A stretch of DNA of 64,000 nucleotides. Origin: Punica granatum (taxonomy: Eukaryota; Streptophyta; Magnoliopsida; Myrtales; Lythraceae). The stretch spans positions 27,994,811 through 28,058,810 of the forward strand of contig NC_045128.1 of NCBI RefSeq assembly GCF_007655135.1. Direction: 5' to 3'. Within the stretch, counting starts at the first letter, position 1. Every line of letters starts with the position of its first letter. The notes below the pieces were generated by a model that searched no databases, was not told the DNA's origin, and saw nothing but the letters and a program-made list of their open reading frames with translations. The position numbers were made by a program, and so were the translations under genes. Below, in pieces: positions 35,418 to 57,715 of the stretch.

Positions 35418-36095
35418 TATCCTTAGAGTGCTTGCTTACCGAATGAATATTCTTCAGATTTTTTAGTTTTTATTGAAAATTTTGAGTTTTTAATAATATT
35501 TAATTTTAATGAATTGCAAATTAGCTTTATATTTGTATCTTAATAGATTTTGATGGGCCTTTAAACTAATATACTTGATATTTGTATTTTAAAAGATTTT
35601 GATTGAAAATAATTACTTGCTTGACTCAATCGAGATTTGGTTTGGATCTTTTTAGGAATCTTGATTTGGATCATTTTAGAATATTTTTATAATATTCTGT
35701 CGAGTACTACACATAATATTATATTCTAATGATAATTGAATTTTATATATTATTAATGGAAAAACATATGTGTTGCACATGGGAAATTCCAAAAATGTAA
35801 TTACAAAATTTTGACATATGATAATCCTACTTTTAATATTATAATTAACATTAACACTTGCAACAAGAATGAAATTTCTAAAGTTGAAAGAGACTATGTT
35901 TGAGTTTGATAGAAACAAAGATTCTAAAATTTGACAGCAAGCGAGACTCCTGATAAAGTATAAGCAGGAGCAACGCATAATGTATAGAAGCTAAAGGGAC
36001 AATATATTTGTCTCTACAGTACCTTGATGAGGTCTACCGTGCCTATAATCATATTTTCAATTTGACCTTCCTTTACTCTTTTTTTTTTAATTAAT
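35418..36095. other. Intergenic, AT-rich
   Basis: No gene or bounded repeat recognised. Short ORFs are without family resemblance. Confidence 0.5.
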
Positions 36096-38417
36096 GGAAG
36101 AATTACAGAAATGATTCTCTAAGTTTTTTCTTATTTATGTCGAGTCCTATAAGTTTTACTTTCGTCTTTTCAATTCTAAATGTTTGCTAAACATTTATGA
36201 TTCAAATTGTGACTGACTATTAACCGGTGCTGACGAGGACGTAAATAACGTTAACTATTTTTCACCTGTACTTAACATGCCTACGTGAAAATTTTAAAAA
36301 AAAAATAGTGATGGTTTTAAAATTTTTCATTTTTTGAATTTGGTCCTATAAATATTTTAGAAAGAACCGTCCTAAATCGTTCCAAAAAGTGATGGTCTTG
36401 GTCCATTTCATAACTGGACATTAATGGATGATGATGTGGACTTAACTCAGTGAAAAACTTATAGTTGGCAAATAATATGGCACGCGTTGAGCAACCATCA
36501 CACGCTACTTTAGAAAATTCTTAAAGATTTAAAAAAACAAAAAAATTAGAAAAAAAAATTTAAAAAACTTAAAAAGTGATATTTTGACAATTTTAAGAAT
36601 TTTAAAAAATTAAAAATTATAGAAAACTTAAAATAAAAAATTTAAAAAGCTACATAAATTAATTATAATTACAAAAAAATTATTTTTTTAAACTAAGAAA
36701 ATACAAAAAAAATCAAAAAATTAAAATAAGAATTCATAAAATAATTACAAAAAGTTCATAAAATTTTTAGAAGATTTTTAAAAATTTAGGAAAATAATAA
36801 ATAAGAAAATTAATGTAAAAAATAACTATATAAAATTAAAGAAAAAAGTGAGATAATTTTCAAGCTCATTGAATAATGAGAAGGGGTTGGGTAGTTACCA
36901 AGATATCGAATAGGAGGAATCTTTCGACCACTCCTCCCTATGGTGAGGACACTTTGGCCGAAAGGGCCCTTTCTGATCTTTCCCTACTCCCCATCTTTCT
37001 CTTTCAAAGAGATCAAGAGGGAAGGACCTGAGCCGGGGCTGAGCTCCCCCTTTCGACCACCCTTGCCTTCGGCAAGGTGGCTGGGGGCTCTAAAGCCTCC
37101 GACAACCTCGTCGGGAAGGATGAATGGCCTAAAAAGTTTCCCCGATCTAGCCCTTCCCTTTTATTGTTGCATTTGGTTTCATAGTATAATTTTAAAATCA
37201 GATTTTGTTTTTGAAAAAGAATAGTATAAATGGGACCCACCCTTTGACTTTGTATGAGTTATGTTGTTTTGTTGTGGAAAAAAGTGGTATAAATGAGACC
37301 CGCTCTTTGACTTTGTATGAATTATTTTGTTTTGTAGTGAGTAGAGTTAAGTTAGAATTGTGATTCTAAAATAGTATTATGAAACCAAACAGGGCCTATA
37401 TTTCTCTGCTCAAGGCAAAGAGATAGGGGGAATGGAGTACCAAACTAGAGAGCCCTTCCTCCCACACCTCCCTCCTGACATTTGGCATTCCCTCACATGT
37501 CTCTTTGTTTTGAACAGAGAAATAGTGTGGCGAAAAGAGCTTTCCTTTTCCGATATCTTCACAACTGCCCTACCCTTTCTCATTCGTCGATGAGTTTGAA
37601 AATTATAGTCCTCCTTTTTTATTATTATTTAGTTGTTTTTGAAGATTGTATTAATTTTCTTATTTATTATTTCCTTAACTTTCTATTTTTTATTTAATTT
37701 TTTCTGATTTTTATTTTTTGAAATTTTTATGAGCTTTTTATAAATTTTTATGAACTTTTATTTTAAATTTTCTTCTTTTTCTTATTTTTAAATAATTTTC
37801 AGATTTTTTAAAAAAATAATTACTTTATTTTTAAAAAAATAGAATTTTTCTTATTTTTATTTAATTTTGGTTAGTTTTATCCAACTTTTAGATTTTTTTT
37901 CTACTTTTTATATTTTTTAAAAAATCTTTAAGATGGTTGGTCCACATGTACCATATGAACGGCCAACCGTAACCATTTTTCTAGCATTAAGTCCACATCA
38001 TCTCCCGATAACGGTTGGTACTGAATGAATCAAAATTATCACTTTTTGAAACGATTTAGGGTTGTTTTTTGTAAAGTTGAACTTATAGGATTCAAGTTCA
38101 AAAAATGAAAACTTTTAGTATCGCCGTTATTAATTTTTTAATTTAGGTATTTTATATATAAGTGGAAAAAACTTAACGTCATTTGCGTCCACATCAGCAA
38201 CAGTTAATGGTCAATCACGACTTAAACCATAAAGTATCTAACGGAGTTTACGTTTAGGATTAAAAAGTCAATGTCAGCAACAGTTAACAATCAGTTCACG
38301 ATTTGAACCATAAGCATCTAACGGAGTTTATTTTAGAATTGAAAAAGTCAAAATAAAACTTATATGACTCATATCAACAAAGGGCAAAACTTATACAGAA
38401 ATTTCTCCAATTCTCCC
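36096..38417. mobile_element. 2.3-kb long-TIR element (Mutator-like) with GC-rich core
   Basis: The ends are inverted: left 'ggaagaattacagaaat', right 'atttctccaattctccc'. The mirrored similarity runs several hundred bases inward, including 'cctataagtttta' blocks and the 'cgtccacatcagcaacagtt' region with its left counterpart. Flanks ttaattaat and ataataaat agree at 7 of 9, compatible with an old 9-bp target duplication. A GC-rich core (36890-37160) is framed by very A-rich (36530-36850) and T-rich (37610-37930) arms that can pair. No transposase is visible. Confidence 0.6.
37167..37396. mobile_element. Small MITE nested in the 2.3-kb element
   Basis: Inverted ends 'atttggtttcatagtat' and 'atagtattatgaaaccaaac', of the common plant 'GTTTGGTTTCAT' kind. 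The interior holds a two-unit direct repeat around 'gggaccca/gagacccg...ctttgactttgtatga'. Superfamily not proven. Confidence 0.6.
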
Positions 38418-39100
38418 ATAATAAATATGTGATGCAATTTGCCCAATGCTTCCCAATACTCAGAATCTTGATGGAATTTTACACGGCCTGATTATCGGTA
38501 AAAGATTATTAAACAGTCTTATTATATAAGAGGAAATTTTTTATTTTTTTTAAATTACAAGATATTTGGTAAACAGGATATAATAAGCGAGGCAGATCGA
38601 AGAGTCTCCATTCAAAGACATGATCGTCGAGCTAGATGAACTCTGAGGATACTACTGATATATTTTCGCAGAGCAATGTCAATTCTCGCCTCCAACTCCT
38701 GCGATTCTTGCCGTCGAAAGGCAAGGGCCCTAATATCTGCCTTCTTATTTTCCTTGAAGAAAATGAACTCTAAATTATCTACCAATTGGTCAATATATAT
38801 GCCCTGATTATTTTGTTTTTAGTAGATAGGACAGGTTTTCAACAGAAAATTTTAACTTTGAAAATTACTTTATCACGTTATAAAAAAAGCCGAAAAATGG
38901 CGTCTCATGTCACAGCCATTCGGAGACTTGAGACCGAGGACCCTCCTTTCGTTCCATTCGACGACCAGGCGACCACCGAACAGGAGATTAATGGACATTC
39001 TCTAACCACAAGATACAGACCCCACAGTCGGAGGGGAATTTCTCGTTGGAGAGGAAAGGAGAAAAGGAATGAATTTTGGCCAATCTATCGGAAATTAGCT
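38418..39100. other. 3' flank of the AAA-ATPase gene
   Basis: No gene recognised. The minus-strand AAA-ATPase ends at 39101, so part of this is its 3' UTR. Confidence 0.5.
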
Positions 39101-49378
<10,278 letters not shown>

Positions 49379-51504
49379 CGCAGCAAGATATTTATTGCAC
49401 TGCAAAGTTTTTCCACATCAGTCCGGTAATCATACCAAACATCAAGAGAACTTAACGGAAGGAAGCATACAAAGCAAAATCAGATGAAACGAACGGCCAC
49501 AGGCAATGAGCAGAAGCTCCAAAAGTACAGTTTCTAATTCCTTTTTTCTCATTCTCCTAGAAACTGTTACTATAGTGGGCGCACCAAACAGAAGTCCTAA
49601 TGACAAATTCTGCACTAACCCTCAAGAAACATTTGCAGCAAAAGTGTAATCTTGCAATGGACAAACTTCACGTAAACTCAATTCGCCCATAAGATAGAGT
49701 TATGGACCAAAGCCATTTTCCCCAGCAGAACGAATCAACCTCGAAATGTTCATTGCCGACCTCGAAAGTTCAATCTTGCCATCCTGCTCAACGTCATTAC
49801 GGTGCACCCATTTCATCAAATTCCAAAAAGCTAAAATCTTTACTTAATCAACCTCAATATGTTTGATTGCCAATCTCTTTTGTCGGGCACCCCATTAAGA
49901 AAGATCAAAGATTTCGGGAAGAAGAATGTTGCCCATCTGTAACAGCAGGGAGAACGCAACGGACCTTTCAATTCAGACGCCTTCTACGTAATCCAGTCGC
50001 TAGTTTATTGCATCTTAAGCCATTAAGGAAGAAGAAGGAAGCCTCCTCGAGATGAAAAGTAAAGGGATAAGCAGGAGGAAGAAGAGAGGGGGAGCGATAA
50101 AAGAGGGTGAGCGAGAGAAGGTGCGCGTAGACCGTTAAGAGAGAGACAGAGAGAGATCTAAAGCTAAGTGGGGTGAAAAAGATGGAGGAGGTCAAGGTGG
50201 AGGAGATAGAAGACTGGGAGGAGTGTTGGGTCTGCTATGGTGTTCGTGTTGGTGTTCGGTTTGTTTAAGCCGACCACGACCAGACCCTGTCTGTAGCTCT
50301 TTAGGCTTTCGGCTTGGGAGACGACAACGAATTAAGGATGATGTTTCCTGTAGGTATATCTGCATGAGAAGTGAAATGGGCTCGAGGCCCAATTGGTTAG
50401 GCCCAAATACGTTCTTGGGCTGGGTCGAGGCCCAAATCTTGCAAATCTTCTGCACTTCGGTTTTGCTATTGCTTAATAATGGTTAAAACGGGGATGATAT
50501 CCATGGACAGTCGTCTGTCGCTGTCGTGGTGGTGGTCGTGATAGCGTTCGCGCCGATCTTGTGGTGCAAAAGAGCCCGGTCACATGTCCCAAATGGAGAA
50601 ATTGATGCATTGGAACTGCCCGTCGTGATTGCCGGTCTCATTGTCATAACATAAATGGAGGAGAGACAGGAGCTTGTGCTTGAGTGAGGCCTAAACAAAC
50701 AAGAATCTATCACCTAATCTCCTTGGCACCAATGGCCCATTCGGCTAATTGCTAAGAGCAACGTACTATCTTACTTGTTGCTATCGGATCCACAGATTGG
50801 AATTTCATTAGAAGTTGTGGGAAGTAATCGTCATAAGTAGACGTTATCGCAGTAGATGGCCTGCTTAACTCGACTTGAATGGTGTGTTTGGGAAGAGGGA
50901 GATGGAATCAATACATAGGTGAAGGGAGACTGTTATGGCCAAAAGAAAGAAAAAAAAATAGTTATTGTTTGGTGTACTTTTCAGTGAGATCGCATGAGAT
51001 TCTCAATTTATTAGTTGAGATTAATCTCGTTCGGACGCCGGCTTGTCTGATCATAAAGTACTTTCAGTACAAGTTACTGGATTATAAGTAAAATCATGCT
51101 ACTAACAATGTTGTTTGCCAATTGCGCGTTGATTGGTAGATAGAATCATATTTTACTTTCGATGCAACCGCTTCACGATTGCTCCGGAAATTCAAGGGTT
51201 TATGTGATAAAATCATTTATGCCAATCGAATTATATTGGAGAAAAATAAGAGCTAATCCCAGATATAATGAAATCCATAATTTAGACAAACCGAACCAAG
51301 TAAATACATGTTTTGGTGGTATTTTCAAGTCCCAACGGAAATTAGAGAGAACCGGAAATATGTTTATGTACCAAATGAACAACGGGGGAGGGATATTTAG
51401 TTTGGCTTATTTACATAGATAGGCAGAAGACGCAAACTTCCTACTTCCCTTACCCCACGATCCAATAAGCATCGAACCGAACCATGTTGATAGCTTCGTC
51501 CTCG
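49379..51504. other. 5' region of the AAA-ATPase gene and 3' flank of glutamine synthetase
   Basis: Just 5' of the AAA start on the minus strand is an acceptor ('ctttgcag', 49400-49407), so the first exon is a non-coding leader. A pyrimidine-rich leader-like stretch on the minus strand at about 50020-50160 ('tctctgtctctctc') is the likely first exon, with the promoter beyond 50200. From 50200 to 51500 no gene was recognised. Confidence 0.5.
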
Positions 51505-54500
51505 TCAAGGCTTCCAGAGGATAGTGGTCTCGGCGACCATGGATGTTACGACATACGGGTCCATGTTCGAAGCCGGCCTTCTATCCTCAAAGTAACCTGC
51601 TTATAGTCCGTGATGAAATTAAGCATGTCAGATCGAATGAGTGAATCGCTTTGGGTGATTAAATGGACTACAATGACTAGGAAACTCGCCTTTTCCAGCC
51701 TTTTCAGTGTCGCGACCGACGCGAACAGATGCCCCTCGGTTTGCCACACCCTGATGATTTCGGAGCCTTACATCAGTACGACCCAGAAGAGGAATGCAGA
51801 TGATTAAATATTGCAACTCTTACTTACCCAGGAGAAAGTGTTGATATCAGCGGTCTCATGGCGACCCGTCAATCGCCTCTCGTTGCCCTTCCCATAGGCC
51901 GCGATGTGCTCCTTGTGGCGCTTTCCCAGCTTCTCGATTGCAGCCTTTATCACATCAATCCCACCATCGCTCCTCATCGATTTTGTGCTGCATAAAGTTT
52001 GACAAAAACAATTGGCAAAAGGTAGTTCCCCCGAAACTAATACAAAACTCATGAGCGATAACGAAGTTCAAAATAGGAAAACGATATCCGGTACCTGTAA
52101 TTGGTGTGAGCACCAGCACCATTCCAATCGCCCTGCATATTTGCCAAATCGAATGAAGAAATTAATGACACCGTCTAACAAAGTATCAACACCGAACTTA
52201 GTTTAATCAGGCATACTTTCTTTCCTTTTCCTTTTCCTTTCTAAAACAAGTAGTATTAGTATATTTCGCAACGGCTAAGTAACATTAGGAGTGCATCTTG
52301 CAGTTCTCGAAGAGCAAATTGATTCCAACCTGAATTGGTTTTGGGTCGAAGGACAGAACAACTCCAGCAATCTCCGCGATCCTCTGTTTCACCAGACAAG
52401 CAACCATTTTATGTTATGAATCGGCATGGATTGCATAAGTAACCTATTTCCCAGCAATTCAACCTGACCTCGAGGATGTACCGAGCGACCCACAACTCAT
52501 CTCCAGCAGAAATGCCAACAGCAGGACCGACTTGAAACTCCCACTGTATGCATATTTCACACAAACAATATGACAAACTGAGTTTTATAGCTGAGAGAAT
52601 TGTAAGTGATATTGATGAAAAGAAAAACCAGGCCATATTATTTACCTGCCCGGGCATAACTTCGCCATTGATTCCGCTAATATTGATCCCAGCATAAAGG
52701 CAGGCCTTGTAGTGGGAATTCACTATGTCCCGGCCGAAGGCTTTATCAGCCCCGACACCGCAATAGTATGGTCCCTAGCACAATCATCGGAAAATCAATG
52801 CGTGCACAGACAGATCAATTGGAATGCAAGGCAGAGGGCACATTATCGAGGGAATTCGGGTTTGGGGTCATATTCGGTACCTGTGGGCCGGGGAAGCCTC
52901 CGACCGGCCATCCAAGAGGCCAGTGCACGTCCTTCTGAAGAAGTGTGTACTCCTGCTCGATTCCATACCTGCCAAGTGAATTTGGTTCAGTTTTCCATTC
53001 GCCCTTTTCTTAGAGAAATAGGAAAAACAACTGGAAAAAAAGAATATGAATTTAATTATAACATATTTTTGCCATCTATTGTAACATATGTCAAATTACC
53101 TTAATATAATATGCGCGACAAATTTCCAATCTCTATTTCTTTTTGTCAGATTCAAATAACATATTTTTATTTGTATTCTATAAAAAAAAAATTCTATACA
53201 TGAGTATGAATATCAGCTGCTGACAGAGACAAAAACCTACCTCACGAAAGCAAGCTTGCTTACCTAACAAATAATTTTCACATAATTAAAAATATAGTTT
53301 ACCTAATTCAAGTATAATGACAGCATAGTTTCGCGATAAATTATCGAAGGTTATAACATAATTCAAATACGACTCTATACATCGGGACCGAGCCAATACA
53401 TTGTACAGTTTCAATCATGAGTTAACGATCGTGCTCATACTTGGCATATTAGTATTCCACACGACTAATTAAGTATTATATAACAAAACACAAACTAATG
53501 CCCCGTGCTTGGATTTTTCAATCAATTCCCAACAATATTTTTATTTTTATCCATATAAAAAGGACCCTTAAAATTTAATATTTCAATTGGGACCCCTTAG
53601 AGAGACAAGTCGATAATTAAACCCCATTTTGAAGTATTCCTCGTCATTATAATATATAATAATGTTGTTTAATCTTTCAAGTAATGCCGCATATCGTGTC
53701 ATATCCCCCTTGGCCGTTAGTGAATTTTCTAAATCGTCCTTCATTTAATGGCGTGAAAAGAGTATATACTCGACGATAATGAATGGAATTATAAATTGAG
53801 AGTTAAATATCAACTTTCTTATAGCTAACTCATGGACGAATATTTATTATTCGTGAATATTTTATATCATTTATAAATTTATGCCATAAGTAGTCAACCA
53901 TCTTTTTAATACTAGTTCGTACATACGCTCAAGCCCTACATCTAGTTCATCTAAAATTTGAGTCAACATGGCTAATAAATAAAATTTTATTTAGGGCATT
54001 TTGATTGGAAACTTTTATCATATTCCAACATTATAAATCGATTCATACTTTTTTTAAAAAAAATTATCAAGTTCTTTTTCTTTTGTTACGAAATATTAAT
54101 TAATTAATAAAAATATATACCAGGAATCCTCGGCCACTAAGTTAGGGTGGGTGAAAATATTATTATAAATTAAGAACCAATGCAGAGTCATCTAAAAGCT
54201 GAGTCATTATACCATTCGAGATTCCGTCCTCACCATGGCTAATAAATAAAATTTTTATTTAGGGACATTTTAATTGGAAACTTTTATCATATTCCAACGT
54301 TATAAATTGATTTATGCTTGTTAAAAAATTATCATTTTTTACGAAATATTAATTAATTAATTGTATATTAAATATATATACCAGGGCTCCTCGGCCACTA
54401 CGTCAGGGTGGCTGAAAATCTTGGCCGCATCGAATCTCTTGTTCGTGGGGATCGGATCGCCGGCGGGAGTGTAAGCGTCGCACATGACCTGGGACACACA

Positions 54501-55718
54501 AAATGACATGATTACCCCCCAGTCCCCGCTTTAATTACGGGAGCGGCACTGGTCGTCCGCTTTATGGGGAGAAGTCACGGGAGAGGATCACGGGGAGGAT
54601 TGATTACCAGGATATTGTTTCCTCTTCGGAAGGGATCCCTGAACACCGCCTGAGGGCTATTTTGGTCAAAGCACATATAAAATGAAAGAGATAATTAGAA
54701 AGAGAATCTGTGATTCCGTTAGATGCACGGAATCTTTGATTCCTCACCGTTCATCTGATTCCCTTCTAGATGGAAAGAACAAGAAAATATATGTTTTTTT
54801 TTTCGGTGGGTAAAGAAAAGATATGTTATACACACCAATATATATATATATATATATACATATATATGAAATTGTTCAAAGAAGGATTGAATTTCCAAGG
54901 CTGAAGAATTTGTTCAGCGTCAATGTTTCTGTAAAACTGGGCGTGAGAAAACTGTAAGAAGTAAAAATCCAAAAAACTGGGCGTGAGAAAAATGAAAGAA
55001 GTGAAAATCCAATCTATCTATATATCCATATGGACTTTCTACACATCAATCTTCTAAATATTTTAGATTTTGATCGATGTACTGACGAAATGTCTTCCGT
55101 AATTTAAACTCTACTCGGCGTACCGAAATAATTTTAGCATCTACATTTTTACGGGGAAATGGAGAGGTCAAAAACCTACGGAGAAGAGGAGAAGACATAT
55201 ATTTATACGTACTACAAGATGACTTCGCTGTCATCACCACGGGCTTGATCCGTGCTGGAACCATCATAGTTCCATTTCGGAAGCTTCGCGGGGTCGCTCA
55301 CCGGTCCCGACAGAGTCTGGTCAACAAGAAAAAGGCCATTTTATGGGATGTCTAGGACATAATCGAATACAAAGTACGTACAAGCTAGCTGGAAACAGAT
55401 TTTTATATTGTTATGTCTTGATAATTTAATCGATGGTTAATTTCCCCAACGCAAGGTTTATTAGTAGAGGTAGAGGAGAGCTCACCCTTGCTTTGCTTCG
55501 CAAGTCCAAACCGGAGCCACCGATCCTACAAAGAATTGACGCAGAGCGTGCATAAAGGCAATGTTAACTGCTTAGTCGAAATAAGGAAGTACCAATGAAA
55601 GAATTAGAACGATCGAGGGCGAGAGAGAGAGAGAGAGAGAGAACCATATGTACTCGGCGATGACCTTCTCCGTGGTGTCGGAGAGGTTAAGGTTGATGAG
55701 ATCACTCAACAGAGACAT
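51505..55718 (-). CDS. GLN1: Glutamine synthetase, cytosolic type (GS1)
   Basis: ATP-dependent amidation of glutamate with ammonia, the entry point of nitrogen assimilation; no plastid leader, hence cytosolic. Exons on the minus strand, 5' to 3': 55645-55718, 55486-55525, 55213-55316, 54608-54656, 54382-54488, 52881-52968, 52646-52774, 52469-52543, 52330-52383, 52095-52132, 51828-51987, 51690-51750, 51505-51596. Total 356 aa, exactly the usual GS1 length. It begins '[14 protein letters not shown]' and ends 'TTILWKP'. Key motifs: 'WNYDGSST', '[12 protein letters not shown]' (metal-binding Glu pair), '[13 protein letters not shown]', '[17 protein letters not shown]' (ATP/glutamate site), '[11 protein letters not shown]' and '[19 protein letters not shown]'. 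After DGSST the usual GQAPGED is DQARGDD. The last intron (51597-51689) must use a GC donor. Confidence 0.95.
53945..54425. repeat. Tandem duplication in a GS1 intron carrying a partial exon copy
   Basis: Two diverged copies about 261-267 bp apart: 'atggctaataaataaaat' at about 53968 and 54235, 'ggaaacttttatcatattcc' in both, and the end of exon 5 ('ctcggccacta') at about 54129 and in the true exon at about 54390. The inner copy (about 54122-54160) is a decayed duplicate of the 3' end of exon 54382-54488, still followed by a GT on the minus strand. Confidence 0.75.
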
Positions 55719-57483
55719 GGCCAACGCGGATACGTATTACAGAGAAAGATAAAGAGGAAGGAGAAGAGCTTTCTTTTCTTGTTTGTTGAATATGGGAGGA
55801 TTGAAGGGGATGGAGGGGGAAGCTATAAAGAGCCCAGGGCTAAAGTCGTAATTAAAAAAAATAAAGGATGTAAATGAAAACTACTATAAAAAGGTAATTA
55901 TATTTTTGGAGAGTTGGTTGGTGAGCTCAAGAGAATTTGTTACGCACCTCAAGAGTTTCTCTCTTCCTCTCTTTTTTGTTTTGTTTTTCTTTTTTTTTTT
56001 TATGGATTCCCTTTTTATCTGGATAATTTTGGTAATTAGACTCTTCCAAATAGGTTAGCAAATATATGATGAGCGACGCTGGTTCCAATAAAGCGAGAAA
56101 ATTATAAATGGTCATATCCCATAACGGTTTTACGTAAGAAAGAATTTGTAAAATTTCTTAATTAGACATAATTATGAAAATTTTTGAATAATTAATATAT
56201 TTTATTTATTTATTATAATATTATTGATATTTTCTCATATCATGCGATAATATAACGTAATCGAAAAATCTATATATGCATATATAAACATACATACACA
56301 TGTATACTACTTTTGACTCTTCTCGATTAATGGTTCAAAGACTTTTCGAGCTTACTCCCTCGTTAATGTGATGGTTGAATGAAGTTTCGAAGTTAACATA
56401 CTCTCATGTTATCTTATCGAATCCCCGTATTTTAAGAGGCCTTTATCTTCTAATGCATTTTGGCTTATTTTATCAACTTTAATTAATTAATTTTCATAAA
56501 TTTAATTTACAGTAAAATCAATTAAACAATTAAGAAATCAAAGTTGGAGACCCCGCCCGATGTCTGGGTAGTTTAGATCCTATTAAATGAGTAACATTCA
56601 GTAGGACTGTATGATAGTTTTAAGTGGAAAAAAAAAGTCTGACAGTGGGTTCATAGTTTTCCATTAAGAGCAATTTTGATTGATTGTTCGCTATATTAGC
56701 CTCCATTATAACCCAATTAGATCGCACACTCGCGTTATGCACAAAACTCACACTTGCACGCTTACGATATGTATAATCTGTTATTTTTCATTTAATCATC
56801 ATGTATCGAAACTCACCAAGCTTGCATATGCGACACCATTTAATTTTTGTCCTTCTTCTTTGCAATCTGATTGATCTGGAAGAAGAAAACAAAAATTAAA
56901 GTTAAAGAAAAAAAATAAAAACAGAGGAAAGCCAATTGACTAAGAATGTGGCCCCTTTCATGGGGGAGTGGTGTGAGAGAGGAGAGCAGAGGAGCGCCAG
57001 AGAGGAGAGGAGATGGGGGAGAGAAAGCGGAAGAGTGAATAGTTTTTATATAAGTTTACAATTATGTCTCCAATCTAACGATCCCTAAATAAATAAGAGT
57101 ACCATAGGAAATAGAAAGTTAGACGAAGGAGCTCATCTTTTTTTTAAAATAATATAGATAATAAAAGTATCCTCTAAATCCTTTTTTTTTTGGTGGACCA
57201 AGAAGTCAAAGGCCGAACAAAAATTAAAATGTACAAAGGCAGAGTACGAAAACTCTAATAAGATCGCCTAAGGGCGCCGTTAAGAATCGAATTAGGCGCG
57301 CTGTGAAGAATCGAATTAAAAAAATGAGCCACTAGCTAACTCGATGAACTCTTCATTAATGGCAAACTCCATTAGCATCATTTCTTGTTCAAAAAATTTA
57401 TGTGATCAGATTCCTCGTGTTGCAAGAAAAGTTACAATAATTGATCATTCGTAATTTCGTTACAAGGGTTGAGAGATATACGG
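55719..57483. other. GS1 upstream region and intergenic DNA
   Basis: Contains the GS1 promoter/leader (no confident TATA identified on the minus strand) and AT-rich intergenic sequence with no recognised gene. A (GA)n tract at about 55619-55641 lies just inside the gene's first intron. Confidence 0.5.
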
Positions 57484-57715
57484 TGCGTTTAGTTTCAAAA
57501 TTAAAGTAACTTTGATTTTGATTGTGGAAAATGACAAATGAGATGATATTATAAATTTGACTTGGAAAACATGTGTTTTTATTGTGTAATGTGTTGAGTT
57601 AAAGTTAAAGTTAAAATTTTTGACTTAAAAAATGTATATTTTTATTGTATAGTGTGTTGAGATAAAGTTAAAATTAAAATTTTTATGATTTTAACTTTTA
57701 AACCAAATAAAGTGA
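57484..57715. mobile_element. MITE-like inverted-repeat element
   Basis: Inverted ends 'gcgtttagtttcaaaatt' and 'aacttttaaaccaaataaag', of the common plant 'GTTTGGTTT' type. The interior contains two direct copies of a roughly 65-bp unit with 'tttttattgt(g/a)ta(a/g)tgtgttgag'. Non-coding. Confidence 0.5.
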
